The translations under genes were made by a program, and so were the position numbers. 64,000 nucleotides of DNA from Chaunax sp. Z400 (lineage: Eukaryota > Chordata > Actinopteri > Lophiiformes > Chaunacidae): positions 16,903,839 to 16,967,838 of the forward strand of contig CM075189.1 in assembly GCA_037577475.1 (NCBI GenBank), in the 5' to 3' direction. Position 1 is the first letter of the stretch, and each line of letters begins with the position of its first letter. Under the pieces are notes generated by a model that worked only from the letters and a program-made list of their open reading frames with translations, made no database searches and was not told the origin of the DNA. This document shows, piece by piece, positions 12,269 to 25,939 of this stretch.

Positions 12269-12691
12269 ACCCCCCAAGCCTGCCTGCATACCTCACACTG
12301 AGGGGTGTTTTAACTGTCCCTCTCAACAGACTCTGGGCCAGCATGTTTATAACTTTTTTAAATGGTCACACTTGTATTTTGGATTTCTGTATCTGATGCT
12401 GTGTTAACACCCAATTACTACTGTTGCACTGCCACAAGCTGTGTAAATTCTCAAATAATCGAAGATGAGATGTTTTGATGGTTTCCTTCAAGCTTTATTT
12501 TAAATTTCTAATAAATATTATGAATTAATCTGTGGACTTTTAATGAATGATTAGTTTAGCAAATTTGGGGCAATATTGAACTGACCACCGAACTTACAAG
12601 ATTAGAAACTTTATAATTTTGCTAAATAATAAGTAAGCCATGCTGATCATTGCTGTGCTGATGAATTGCTCTACTTAGTAATGGTGCGTGT
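12269..12691 (+). other. aurkb 3' UTR and short spacer
   Basis: The stop codon is followed by about 245 nt to the AATAAA at 12510-12515, which is preceded by a T-rich stretch. The remaining spacer up to the tRNA gene is AT-rich and shows no other feature. Confidence 0.7.
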
Positions 12692-12773
12692 GGTAGCGTG
12701 GCCGAGCGGTCTAAGGCGCTGGATTAAGGCTCCAGTCTCTTCGGGGGCGTGGGTTCGAATCCCACCGCTGCCA
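12692..12773 (+). tRNA. tRNA-Leu (anticodon AAG)
   Basis: This is an 82-nt class II tRNA. Acceptor strands GGTAGCG and CGCTGCC pair over seven bases (one T-G wobble), with discriminator A. The A box reads TGGCCGAGCGGTCTAAGGCG. The anticodon stem CTGGA/TCCAG encloses loop TTAAGGC, so the anticodon is AAG. The long variable arm (TCTCTTCGGGGGCG region) is as expected for leucine. The B box GGTTCGAATCC is perfect. No intron is present and CCA is not encoded beyond the discriminator. The gene appears intact. Confidence 0.97.
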
Positions 12774-12780
12774 GAGTCAG

Positions 12781-12787
12781 TTTTTTT
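12781..12787 (+). terminator. RNA polymerase III terminator of the tRNA gene
   Basis: A run of seven T residues starts eight bases after the tRNA 3' end, which is a standard Pol III termination signal. Confidence 0.85.
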
Positions 12788-13452
12788 AATTATCTGCTTA
12801 TTTCTTCGCATTAACCAATTTCCAATGAAAGCTTATGTTGCATTTTGACGAGGATATACAATGAGTTAACATGCTGTAGATAAAACCACAGGACAGACAT
12901 GGGAAAATTAGCATTAGGTTAAATCAACCATCAATGTCTAAAACGACACAAATGTTAGAAACCAATATTAATTTTAGTTTGGAATACTGTCGGTGCTTTC
13001 CTTAGCTACTACAGTTAACCTAATGGAAAACACTAATTACAATGGATACCTTGATATGTGTGGCTATTTGTTGCTGCATTCAAGCCGCTAACTAGAGGTC
13101 GCTTGATGAGCGTGTTCCAAACTACTGAAACTAATATGGTGAGGGGGCAATTTGAATCCAGCGTGATGGTCCAATCCATAGATGTAAAAAAAAAATCTTT
13201 TTTACAAGATGAGAGTGGTTTTAATAATCGATTTAACTCAAATATTAGATTTCCGAACTTTTATTTTTGTAGGAAGCTTTCCTTTACAAACCTGTTCCGG
13301 TTTAATGGAATAATGGAATTGTACTTCCGGGTGAATCCTGCTTCGAAGTGCACGAACCACAACAGATGCCTGGCGCGTTCAAGTTGGATATTACCTGATG
13401 TACTTTTAGTATTAAAAATTTCAATATTTTAAATAAAATATAACTTCCATAC
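12788..13452 (+). promoter_or_regulatory. Probable bod1l1 promoter region
   Basis: This is the 0.67-kb interval between the tRNA terminator and the bod1l1 start codon. It holds no other gene. An ETS-type ACTTCCGG lies at about 13323-13330 and another TTCCGG element at about 13295, both usual in housekeeping promoters. There is no obvious TATA box near the start. The start codon sits in the strong context ACATGG. Confidence 0.45.
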
Positions 13453-16400
13453 ATGGCTGCCTTACCACCCGGAGACCCCCAGCTGGTGTCAATGATCGTT
13501 AATCATTTAAAATCACAGGGTCTCTTCGACCAGTTTAGGAGGGACTGCCTGGCAGACGTTGACACAAAGGTAACAAAACATCTCCATAACAGACACCTTC
13601 GAGTGTTAAACGACGTTTATTATGTCTCTAAAACTAAATAACAATGTCACATTTATGGGTGAGTCTGTTTTAGGGACAAATGAATGCAGTTGTATGTATT
13701 GGGCTGTCCAAAGCTACATGCTACTGAGACACGTCATAACGTTGATTCATTTGCCCCCATTAGAAAACTTTCTGTCGTCTATTTTAGATCAAAGTTGAGA
13801 TTAAGTTTTATAAAATTTAGGAATCCGTTTTTATACTATTAAAGGAGATCACAAATTTAAAACTTGCCTCATTGTTGAAATGTGTTTTACAAAAAAAACC
13901 ATGTCTTGCCTTGCCTTGCCTTTTATCTCTTGCAGCCAGCTTATTTGAACCTGAAACAAAGAGTGGACAATTTTGTCTCTAATCATCTTTCTAATCACAC
14001 ATGGAGCCCTCATTTGAACAAGAACCAGCTAAGGAACAACATCCGACAGCTCGTTCTTCAGTAAGTGAGAATGGAGCAGTTTCTCTTTTCCACCTTGTGC
14101 TTGCATCTCTGCACTACCTAATAGTCCAGCATTAGAAAGTAGTAGTTAAGCTCTGCAGTGTTTAATAACTAGTTTTTAGTGCAAGGAATGCATAGTTAAA
14201 TCAAACTGTTCCTCTTAGATCCGGGATGCTGGAGCAGGGAGTGGACAGGATTGTGGCCCAGGTGGTGGATCCCAAAATCAACCATATCTTCAGGCCCCAG
14301 GTTGAGAGGGTGGTCCGTGAATTTCTGTCACCTGGCAGCTGCTCCGAGGAGCCTCCAGCCCCGCTGCCTTCAACAGAGACCAAACCAGACAGCATCATTC
14401 TTGAACAAGGTGCTCAGCATGTCATCCCCTCATCAACAACCATACAAAAACAACACAGATTAAACAACCAATAATCAAGTGACAAAATATACTAATAATC
14501 TCCTAAATGTCTGGCTTATACTGATATAGTAAACATGTGACATTATATTTTTGCAGCCTTCTCATCTGCTCCAGCTACCACTTCAGCCAGCGACGCCATG
14601 TCCATCCTGGATACCATAACGTCTCTAAACCAGGAGGCCAGCGTCAGGGCCAGCTCAGGCACGGATAAAGGACGTAAAGGGCAAATCTCAGATGACTCCA
14701 TGCAGCTGGTAGAGGAGGGAGTGCAAGACATGAGTGTTGAGGAGGGAGACGACCACCATGAGGGGAAGACACTGGAAGAGGCAGAGGATCTCGCATCAGA
14801 GGTCCAGGCATTGGAGGTGAAAACAGAGGACAGTCAGGAACAGATGGATCTGGGAAAGGAGGGGTCGATTGAGGAGGTGAAATTTGAAGAGGAGGAGTCA
14901 AGTGCTCAGGAGTTGACAGAGGAGGAAAAAGACAAAATTGCCAGCAGAACAACAGGAAAACCCACTGAGGAGAAGCAGGATGATGATCTGCTGAAATCTA
15001 CAAGTCAGACCAAGCAGAAAGTCAAAGAGAGGATAAAGGAAGGTGAGCCATTATACCCTCTGTATGTGTTTGCAGTTTTAGAGCAGCATAACCTGCATGA
15101 ACACAACATTATGTGACAATAAATGGGATTTTGTGGATTTTCTTATGATAGACATCAGGTCATGGAGAAATGTAAAAATTGAAATAATTATCTTGATTCA
15201 GCTTGAAAAATATGACTATTTGATGATTTTTTTTTACTTTAGGTCTTAGTGAATTTAATATCTTGGGGTTTTGAACCATTGGTTAGACAAAACAAACAAT
15301 TTGAGGAAGTCAGCCTGGACTTCTGGGATTTTACTGGGATCTTACTGACTACTGGGCATTTTTCAGGATTATCTTTGTTTGCAGAACTAACCATTCTTAA
15401 TGCTGTCGATTCTGACTGTATCAGGACCAGATATGTATACTGCAATAAATCCCTCTACCTAATATAATATATACTCAAGTTGCATTAGTTACATTACAAT
15501 CACAGGTGTCTTAATAACAGATTTGTACATGGATGATATCAAATTATGCTATTTATTTTTTGTGGAGAATTTGATCCACTGTGTCTGTTATAGTTTGTTG
15601 AATAGAACTGAACAACTTCACTTGCTTATTACAACATCATAACAGGATACATGTGGAAGAAGCCTTAATGTTTGAAAACCATGACGCTCATATGTTTCCT
15701 TGTTTTTAAGTCTAATTTTAATTTAAGTTAAATTACATTTCATTACTGTTATGTGTTTTCCCTGCAGAATACTTTTTGGAGGACTCAGACCTGGAGGGCC
15801 TGAGCGACATCACAGTGAGCTCTGTCCACACCAGTGATCTGTCATCATTCGAGGGAGAAAGTGAGGATGAGGAGCCGCTGTCTGATTCGTCTGAAGAGGG
15901 GGAGCTTCCATCAGATGGTCTCATTCTTTTATTCCTGTCTTTCATGCACATTTTGAAGTTTACAGTTTCATAAAGTGTGAAGTGTAAAACTCTACCACTC
16001 ACACGTTCAATTGTGAGCATTTGTTTGATTTTAAAGTTTCCCTGTGTGTGTTTTTTTTCTTTTTCAGCAGATCAAGGTATGAAAGATGAAAAGAAACAAA
16101 GCAGTGGAGACACAGGAGAAGAAGATCGCAAACCTCGCCGCAAGGCCTACGTTCACAAGCCCTTCCTCTACTCTCGGTACTACAGTGACTCAGATGATGA
16201 AATTACTGTGGAGGAGCGTCGGAGATCTGCGGTGAGTTGTACTGATGTTAACATTAAAGGTATAGCATTAGCAGAGCATTTTTGGCTTCACTTTATCTAT
16301 GGCTAAATCAAAGTTATTTGGAAAATGATTTGATCACAAACTTTAAAAGCACATATTTTTTTGAGGGTTTCTGTCATTCTATCTCTCTTTGTGCTGAACT

Positions 16401-19400
16401 GTGTTCTCTCAGGCTAAGGACAAAGAGGAAAGGCTGCTCAAGAGACAACAGAACAGAGAGCGACTGGAGGAGAAGCGTAAACAGAAAGCGGTGCAGGCTG
16501 AGGAACAAGGTATTTCTATCTTCTGTGCGTACACTGCCAACTGTCTTCGGTTTTACAGTTGTGGGCTTGAATTTGGCTTCAGAGTTTCTTGTCATGCCAT
16601 GTTTTGTAAAAACCTCACGTCTTCCACTGTTTTTCATGCTCCCTCACACTGTGTCTTTCAGACAGGGGACATCACACATGACATATTGGTTGAGTAAAAC
16701 AACAATAAGATTAGAATAGTGTAAGTTTACATATAAATATGTAATATCCTGTTGTGTGAGTTTCAACAACTGTCCATTTGTCCATTTGCAATCATCACAA
16801 TTGTTTAAAACCTGTTGATTTTTAATGAAATAGCTCAGCTAGCCAAGAGTTTTCATAGGACTTGATTGCATGTTGGAAGATCTAAAGTGTTTGTGTTTCT
16901 CACATAATTATGGTTGAATTTTCTTTTGATATGTGCCACTACTTTACATCACAAAACCCACTTATTGCTATATATGATGTCTAGTTTGTTTAGTCACACC
17001 GCTGTCCCCATTGTTCCCATGTTGTCCTTAAAATATCTGTGTATGCTCTCATCCTTTACCATTCCTTGACAGATCATAAAAAACAAAAGGGTGGAGACTA
17101 TGCTGGGCAGGAGGGCCCTAAAGCCAAAGAAGCTCGCAAAGAAAGGAAAGTTCTGGAGAAAAAGATGGCTCTCAACAGGAAGAGGAAGCTAGACTCGAGG
17201 TATGTAAAAAAAACAAACAGCTTCTGTTGAATAAAACATCCAAATGTTTAGATATACACTAAGCTGCTAAATTATTAGGTAAGGTAGGTGCAATGTTAGA
17301 CTTAATGCCAGGTGTGCCTCATAAACTGGAATCTGTGTTCCTTCACTAAATGTGTCCATAAATTTCGCTCTACAGGAAAGAGGGAGATTTTTCGAGCAAA
17401 AAGAAAGGAGATGCAGAAGGATCCAAGAAAGCGGTATGTGAAATGAATAAGACAGACTTTATCGTAGGTTACAGGTTTTCCCTTTTATTAGTGAGTTGTA
17501 ACAAGCATTATCTGTGTTTTAGGAAGTGAAATCGACACTCTCAAAGACCCCACTGTCTAAACTAATAAGAAATGGGTCAGAATCAGCATCGTCTGAGGAG
17601 AGGCATAGGAGGACGAGTGGAGGCATCTCAGAAGATTCCAATGAAGCCAAAAAGCTGTCTGACAAAGGCAGGACACATTCTTTCATCCTGGACTTGGAGC
17701 AAGGATCCCAAGAGGCTCTCAAGCAACGTTCAGTTGGGAAATTTGATAGGTTGTCCCGTAGAGAACTTCACTCAAAAGAGCGTAAAGAGAAAGATGAACG
17801 GCCCAAGCTCAAAGTAAAACAGGAGAAAAAATCAGAACACCAGGCAGATGAATCTCACCAGACGGAAGGTGCTGCAGCTAAATTGTCCTCTGAAGAGAAA
17901 GGTGAGAAGAAGCCTAAGACTAAAAGTGAGAAGAAAATGGCAGGGACAACGAGAGAAGGAAAGCTGTCTGTGTCAGAGGGTATGGAAGATGATGGTCCTA
18001 AAGATGCTACTGTCAAGAAGACGAAAGCTCCATTCATGGAGACTTTAAAAGCGGAGAAGGACAAATTCAGGGAAAAGGAGAAAGACAAGGATAAGAGCAA
18101 AGAAAAGGAAAAGGTCAAAGGGGAGAAAACTTCATCTAAAAGTGATTTGAAGCAACTCCTCCGGCCCGATTCTGCCGGCTCCTCCGAGGATCGGTGTGAA
18201 ATGGAGCCCGGGTCCGACGGCAGCAAAAAGAAAGAAAAACACTCCAAGGAAGCCCTGAAAAGGTCAAGGAGCCACACTGAGGATCGGACAGGAGACAAAT
18301 CTAAATCTAAAACAGATAGTAAAGACAGCGAGAAGGAAAAGACTAAAGCTGATCAAGATGGCCAGAAATCAAACAAATCCAGCTCTGAAATTGACAAAGA
18401 TCCAAAAAGGGTCAAGTCAACAGAAAAAGGAAGAATCAATGAAAAATCTAAATCTAAATCTAAAGAGGATACAAAGACTGCATTGTTATCAAAGACTGAT
18501 AACAAAGCTCAGAATTCAGAGGTGAAAAGCTCAGGAGGTGCACCCATCAGCAAACCTGAGACAACAAAGGAGAAGAAAAAGGAGCAGCGGAAAGTGTCAG
18601 AGGAACCTCTCCATGAGAAATCAGAAGTCAAGAGTGCAAAGAAAAGACTGGAAAAGAAGGAGAAAGTCTCAGGAAAGAGAGATGACACACAAGAAGAAAA
18701 GAGAGTTTTCAGAGAAGACAAATTGGAAAAGTCGGATAAATCTTCAAAGTCTTCTGTGTCCTCACCGAGTCTCGACGCAGAGGAACAGCCGAGGAAGCGC
18801 TGTCTTCTCCAGGACACCAGCACAGACTCTGACCCCGTCACCACCACCGTCACCACCTCCTTCTCAGACGACACTTGCGACGCTCTAAGCGACATCACAC
18901 CTGAGCCACCCGAGGGCGAAACAGAGTCACGCCTCAGCGAGATGCCAGCCGTGCCGGCCGAGGCCGACGCTCTGCTGACCCTCATGGACGTCTGTACTTC
19001 GGCAGAGGCGAGACTTCCGCCTGAGAGCAGTAGAGAAGATGTGGCAGCTGAGAGTCTGCAAGATGCTGACATAAAGATGAAAGAGGCAGCTCTTACTCTG
19101 CTCTCCATGGATCCTGACAGCACAGTGTCCTCCAGCTTAATTTGCCAAGAGAGCAGAGAGGAAGCAGAGGTGAATCCGACTGTGTCACGCCTCATGGACG
19201 CCTCTGCTGCAGCTGTGCAAGAACAGCAACATCCTCCTCCTATGGACACGCAAACAGCTGCTGAAACTGAGTTTACAGCTTCTGAACTGTTACCGCTTGA
19301 ATCTCAGCAAACTGTTGAGATTGTTACAGAGAAACCAAACACTGCAGGTACATTTTTTTTTAAAAACAGTGATGTCAAAATGTATTATCAGCTCCTTAAA

Positions 19401-22400
19401 CATGTTAGAAATGTTAATCCGAATATAAATATGTATCTTTCTCATAGAATTGTCTGGAAATTCAGAGACAGAAATGGATGTGGCAAGGGTTGAAGTGTCT
19501 GAATCTCTTCCTCCACAGGTAAACAATACACAACTGTAGAATTAAATGTCCTTTATAATGTTCATTTATAAAGCCATCCTTCTTTTGACCTTTTTAAAAA
19601 AAATTTTTTGCCTGTTTCATGACTTCCTTTGAGCTTCGTTTGGATCAAAAACACATTTTAAACAAATGGACAATTTAGAATTACCAAAGATATAGAAGAT
19701 GTTAATGCTACAGTGGAAAAATCCTTCATCTGTCTTCTTCACAGGAGGATGACACTACCTCAAATGAACGTCAGACTCTTTTAGATGAAGATGAAACCAA
19801 ACAGGGAGACGTTTCTCCTGAAAACATGTCACCAGCTGCAGCAGCAGCAGCTGGCAGCGAAGGTAAAGTTTCTTATCTCTTATTTTTGGCTTCAATTCAA
19901 ATCTTGTTTCTTGCGTTTTTAATACGATGTCTTGTGATTTTCAATGTGAAGTTGACTTTTTTAACGTACTTATTTTTCCTTACTTTACTGAACCAGAAGA
20001 AGTCGGAGGAGCCACAGAGGGAAGCGCAGTCGTAGCTGTTTTTGAAGCCACTGAACAAGCCTCAGAAATGTCCACTAAGCAAGGTGAGTGCTTGAAAACA
20101 GGTTTGTTAAATAGAACAAGATAGTTTTCTTAGGCTATTTTTTTAATCTTTGTCTCTTGTTGTTACTTTAGAGCCAACGGAGCCAGATGCCGCAAACACA
20201 AAGACAAGCCTCAGGGTGAGGAACCATTCATGATTTAGACTTTTTAATCGTTTCCTCATCAAAAGTTTTCACGTGACACTTTCATTTAAACAATAGACAG
20301 AGGAAGCGGTAGCTGAGGACACCCAGGCAGAGATGGACATTGATAATAGTAAGTCTTTTCTCTAATTTAACTAGGACGTTAAATCCTTTCTAAGGACTGT
20401 GATTGTTTCTAGTGGATATTTGAAGTGAGTTAAATAGGCGACATTTTCTTCCACTTCTTTTCACCACTAGGTGAAGCCAGGGTGGAGATGGTGGAGGAGC
20501 AAAAGAGTGATCCACAAACTGTAAGTGTTTAACTTCAGTCATGCTCACTTAAGCTTTGTTTGGATGTCATTTAATATTTTTACCTTACCTTGTTATTATT
20601 GTTGTTGTTATTGTCGTTATTATGATGTTGATCTGTGTATTTAAAAAAAAAAAAATTATGTTCAGGTGGAACAAAATGTCCCAGGAAAGGCCGAGGAGAT
20701 CAGAGAAAGTGGATCGGAGAGCCAGTCCAAACTGATCAAACAAACCAGTGAGTTATGTAACTAAAAAAAAAAAAAAATCACCCTCGTGTTATATTTCATT
20801 TAATTGAGTGTATCTAATCTGATATTTAAATGATCTTTTGTTGGCGTTTGAGTCATTGTGAGCTTCCTGCACCTTCAGGAGTCTCAAACAGGAACTGAAC
20901 ACTGACGTTCATGTCTTTTCTTACTCCTCCATCACTATGGTCGTCTTTTTCAGGCAACGTCTCCAGCACAGACAGCCAGGAAGATGAGAAAGGATCCGAC
21001 CTGTCGGAAAAGGTAACGCCAAACAATTTAGTAAGAAGTTGAAATTCCGGTCTCGCATATCCAAAATATAGGTGTTGATACGGCACACTTGTCCGCTGGG
21101 CTAACACGTTTTTGTCATGTAGGTGGAGAAGACGGAGGGAAAAGGAAGACGGAAACGGAAACTGTCCAGTCACGAAGTTTCAACAACGAAAGAATCTGGT
21201 ATAGTAGCTATAATTCTAAGAATTTTATTCGACTGAATTTCTGACATTAGGATTTAGAATATGTACAGTATTATTACATTTGACACACATGAACTTATTA
21301 ACCATGAATGGAAGAGCTGACTGTCCCAAAGAGCAACCTTGTAGCACCTTAACTGCTACTGGAATGAGTTTTAACAGTTGGTTATTTTTATTATCCCCTC
21401 TGGACCATGTCCATTGCTCCGTCCATAATCTTCTTTTTTTTAAACATATCTCTCAAACGATACATTCTTGCTTCACCAACCTTTGTTATTTATTTAATCA
21501 TGATGCCATTTAATATTTAGAATTTTCCCACAAATTTTATTCATTGACTTTTCCATGGAACGCTGATTTTAAGGTGACCCTGAAGGTTGCTCATCTTTTC
21601 CGTAACATATATCCAAAACAATCCACACTGCTCTAGTTTTACTAAAGGAATGGATGATATTTCATATACCGATGCATTTATTGTACAGTTTTTTGCAGGG
21701 GTCAGAGGGATATATCATCTTCAGATGACTTGTTATTTATTTCATGACATTATTTGTTCATTTGTGTTTCTGTAACTTATCAGGTGATGAGGGAAATGGA
21801 AACGATAATAAAGAGCAACCATGTGCTGAGGTAAATATAACCCTCTTCGTCTCGCCTCGGTTTGTGCTTGTTTTCTTTGACCTTTTGAAACCTTTTAAAA
21901 TACATAAACAACAGTGGGGATCTCGTGTGTGTTTCACTCATGATTGATTTGCTCATTGCCTTAATTGTATTCTTCAGGAAGCAGATCAGGATAAGGTTGT
22001 TGAAGTCAAAACACCGCACAGCGATCGACCGTCCAAAACCAGTGAGGAAGAAGAGAAGGACCAACCTGAAGAACCTGAGAAAATGGAGGAGACTTCGAGC
22101 TGCAGGAGTCCGAGTTCAGGAGCTGCAGCCAAAGAAGCTACTGCTGCTGGTCAGATTGTCACATAAAATTACCCAATGCTGATGTTGCTTGAGTCTGAAA
22201 AACATTTATTATTTGCATATATTGTATAGATGGATGATTATTTACACGTTAATATGATAATCTTTGAAGTAGAAATCGTTGGGGAACCTTGTTCGAATGT
22301 TTGAGTCTGCGATTACATCATCAAATATTTTGACTTGGCCATTAGAGACATTATTCCTCTGTTTCAAAATGATTTTATTATAATAAAGTCTACATAGATT

Positions 22401-25400
22401 TCAGTTTTATCATGCTTTATAATGAACAAGTTGTGCTTCTCTAAGCTAGGATGTTGATAACTGTTGAGTCTCGACTCAGTTTTCTGTGGTGTTGCTACTA
22501 TTTTAACCTCAGATGATCAGAAGAATGAGAGTAAAGACGAGGAGAGTGCAGACAAAACCTCGTCAAGTAAACCAGCAGAGAGCGATGAGGTATGTTAACA
22601 AACATGCAACACGTACAGAAAAGGAGATACTTTTCTTTATATAACATTTCCCAGACTTATTATCACAGGGACAGTCCACATTCCTGTATATGTGACTTTG
22701 TGAATTAGCTGTCTAATGTTCAACATCATTCATCAGATTGACATAAGCATTGAATGCGTTTCACTTTACCTTACCTTTTATAGTATTTTTCATCATATTT
22801 ATCCAATCTATAGAGAACTGAGGAGGAACGTGGGCCAAAGAAACTTCAAGAAAGTGAAGCGAGTCTGCCGGCTGTTTCAGAAGACACTGAAACTGCAGGG
22901 ATCTCCACCTCCCAAGAGACAGATGACGCACGTATGTTTCCTTTTTATTCAAGCCACGTAGGCTTTTCTCATCTTAACTGTGCAAGATTGTCCAGTGTAT
23001 TCATACAAGCACAATATAAATGTCATCAGCATCAGCTGAACTGTAGAGAGATATGTGGCGATCTGCTAATTTCATTTCATAGCACGATATTGTGAGTCAC
23101 ACAAGGTGTGTTTTGCTGTCATCACTGTCAACGAACTGAGTAATTTGGCAATGGTAGTCGACATGAAGGAACTCTCGCTGAGTCAAACCAAATATTTTCT
23201 GCCTGATCGTTTAACGGGAGGATGTGACATTTCTTTCAGTTTTGACCCTCACATTCATGAATCATGTTTCCTTTGCATGCAGGTAAACCAGCAGTGAAGA
23301 GGAAGAGGTCAGAGGAAACAGAGGAATCTCACGAGGTGAGATTTGTCGGTCTTTGTTGATTAAAACATTCTCCGCGTCCTTCAGCATTCACTTCTCTGGT
23401 TATGTGTCTTGACGTGTTTTCAAATTCTGATTCGACAGGATGAAGAGGAGGCAACGATGGACAACAGTCAACAGGAACATAGTGGCCAACAACCCGATAA
23501 AAACACTGGTAAGGTCCTTGCAAACAGAATTTAAAACATACAACTCATGGCGTGGATAGTGTAGAGACAAAACTTCACAAAATATTTTGAGTTAGGAGGA
23601 GCTTTATTGTACAGCTATCTTTTCCCAGATTGTTCCCCTTCAGTGAATCAGGCAGAGAGCCAAGAAGAGGTGAAAGAGGAGATCTGCAGTGAGAAGAAAG
23701 CAGATGATGTATGTTGACAGTAAAATTAAGAAACCACTCTTCATCTGTATGTATGTAAACATTGTCCATCACTTTTCCTGTACGGTCTCTTATTGTCTGT
23801 GTAAGGAATTCAGCACTTTTAAGTCTTAGCTTTTGAATTTGACTCCTGTAGATCACTCATTATTTATCTTATTCAAACGAAACGTAGGGACTTAAATATT
23901 TGTTCTTATGTCTCCAGGATGAGGCGGAACAACCTCAAGACGACCAAGAGACGACTCCAAGGAGACCCGGTCGGAGGGGTCGGCCTCCGAAGGCAGCGGC
24001 AGCCACCGAGGGCCCTGGTGAGGAAATTTGAAAGGCTGATCTGAATCAAACCAGAAGTGTTTTGGTTCAAAGAAATGAGCTTCGAAGCTCGAGAAAAGTT
24101 AATTGATGAATTTGTGTAAAAATGAATGAAGTCAGTGATTGCTGATTCAAGGTAATAAAAAAAAAATTGCTTTCTGGCATGGATGTAGGTAATATATGGT
24201 TGTGAAAAATGATCCTGTTTCCAATCTCAGTGTTAGGAATGAGCACATATAAGTGGTTAATTTTTTTTTCAGATTGAATAATTATATATATCTATGAACC
24301 AAATCATGAAGCCTGCAACCTTTTATCATCTTTCCCGCAGATAAAAAGGACAAGCAGGCAGAAGAAAAAGAAAGTGAGCAGAACGATGAGCAAGAGGAGG
24401 AGGAGGATGATGGTGAAAAAGGAGAGGAGGATAAAGGAACTGCAACCAGAGCGACCACACGCTTAGCGTCTCGCCTGGAGGCTGAAAGGTAGTTCATCAC
24501 TCCAGTATGCTGACCCATTATTCAAAATGTATTCAAATTTCATTATTTGTGAACAGGACTTGTAGTAAAAAAATTAAAAAAAATTTAAAATGTTGAAAAC
24601 ATATAACAATAACACCTGCAGATAATTTAACACCTAACCATTAGTACAGTCACAGTGATGAGAGACTGTCGGAGGTGATGATTGATTTATTGCTCGATGT
24701 TTGCTCTCTGAAGCACCCAGCAGGCGTCAATGCTGTCGCATCCCCTTAAGTTAAGGCAGGGAAATATTCAACACTAAAGCAACAAGTGTTGTTTCATACT
24801 TGTTTTCATTGCTCCTCAGAAACAAGCCAAGTAAACCATCCACCCGGGCAAGTCGACAGAGCAGTAAAGAGGAGACCGCAGCTGGCACACGGTGAGTTTG
24901 TCTTATTGAGCTCAAAGGGGAGTCCGACCAAAACCGACTGCTAGGTTGCCGCTCTGTGAAAGAGAACATTTTATCAAAAGTTTCCCCGGAATGTCACAAC
25001 GTTTTTGAGGTATTAGCTCCAGAAAACGAAAATATGAATTTGCATAGCTAAGCTGCTTTTAAGGAACGTTTACGAACATCTAGCATTATACTACAGGTAC
25101 AGATCACTGTTTGTATAAAAAAAAAGTATACTTATGAATAATATAATTTCATAATATAATTATTTTGAGAGTATTTTAGGTGTGTACTCAATATGTCTAA
25201 CTTCATTTCAAATCCAGGATAACCATGAGTCCTTAAATACTTTGAAAAACTCAAATAAATTGAAGTGATGATAAATTATCAATATTTAACATGTTTACAC
25301 TCATGACATTGACATTTAATAAGTAGTTCCACTTTTTACATTTTGTTTTTTTTATTCATGTCCTCTCACGCCACTGATTCCAAATTAAAACATGACGCCT

Positions 25401-25939
25401 CACCAAGGCTACAAAAATACAACTTTCATTGAATGCATCATTTGTTAAATGAAACCCCCTCCCCCTCAATAAGCACAGTTTATCAATTCCTATATATTTT
25501 ATGGAACCGACTGGATGATTAGTTTCCATTACTACAATATACAAATGTATTGTTTTCGTCATCACATCCATCTCTCTTGTCTTTCTCAGAGTTTTATTCT
25601 TAAATATTCCTTTATTTTATGTATTAGCTCAAATTACCTTTAACATTACAAAGCTCCTATTCAAGCAAGAATGCACCTATAAGTAGTAAAGGAGTGCTGG
25701 TTAGGGCAACACTTCTCATAAGACCCTTTAAAAAAAATTTTTTTTTACAGCACCTAAACATGACACTTTAAACAAATGACCTGACACTCGCTCCTTGTTT
25801 TCCCTCCTGCAGCGGGATGAGGGGCCAGGCAGCAGCGGTGGCAAAGGGAGGCCGTAAACGGGAGCCCAGCCCCCCAGCAGTGCGAACTCGGGGAGGACAG
25901 AAATCGGAGGAGCCCCCTTCCAAGAGAGCCAAACGTTAA
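13453..25939 (+). CDS. bod1l1: Biorientation of chromosomes in cell division 1-like 1
   Basis: There are 30 coding exons: 13453-13569, 13936-14060, 14219-14409, 14557-15042, 15768-15917, 16071-16231, 16413-16509, 17073-17199, 17376-17433, 17523-19347, 19448-19518, 19745-19862, 19997-20083, 20172-20215, 20297-20348, 20471-20520, 20666-20747, 20954-21012, 21123-21198, 21784-21830, 21978-22149, 22513-22589, 22814-22931, 23283-23335, 23439-23508, 23629-23708, 23918-24017, 24341-24488, 24820-24891, 25813-25939. They total 5040 nt (1679 residues) and every frame junction closes. The N-terminal FAM44/Shg1-like domain contains MIVNHLKSQGLFDQFRRDCL. Then come DLEGLSDITVSSVHTSDLSS, HKPFLYSRYYSDSDDE, a Lys/Glu-rich exon 10 (residues 505-1112), an AT-hook RRGRPPK (about 1550-1556) and the basic end PSKRAKR. 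Known role: BOD1L1 protects stalled replication forks by stabilising RAD51 and associates with the SETD1A methyltransferase. It is much shorter than human BOD1L1 (about 3051 residues). Alternative splicing of the short exons is likely. Confidence 0.93.

Noticed and set aside
18509..19249. 246-codon open frame on the minus strand
   Set aside because: It lies exactly antisense to bod1l1 exon 10. Its serine/leucine-rich composition is the mirror of Lys/Glu-rich codons.
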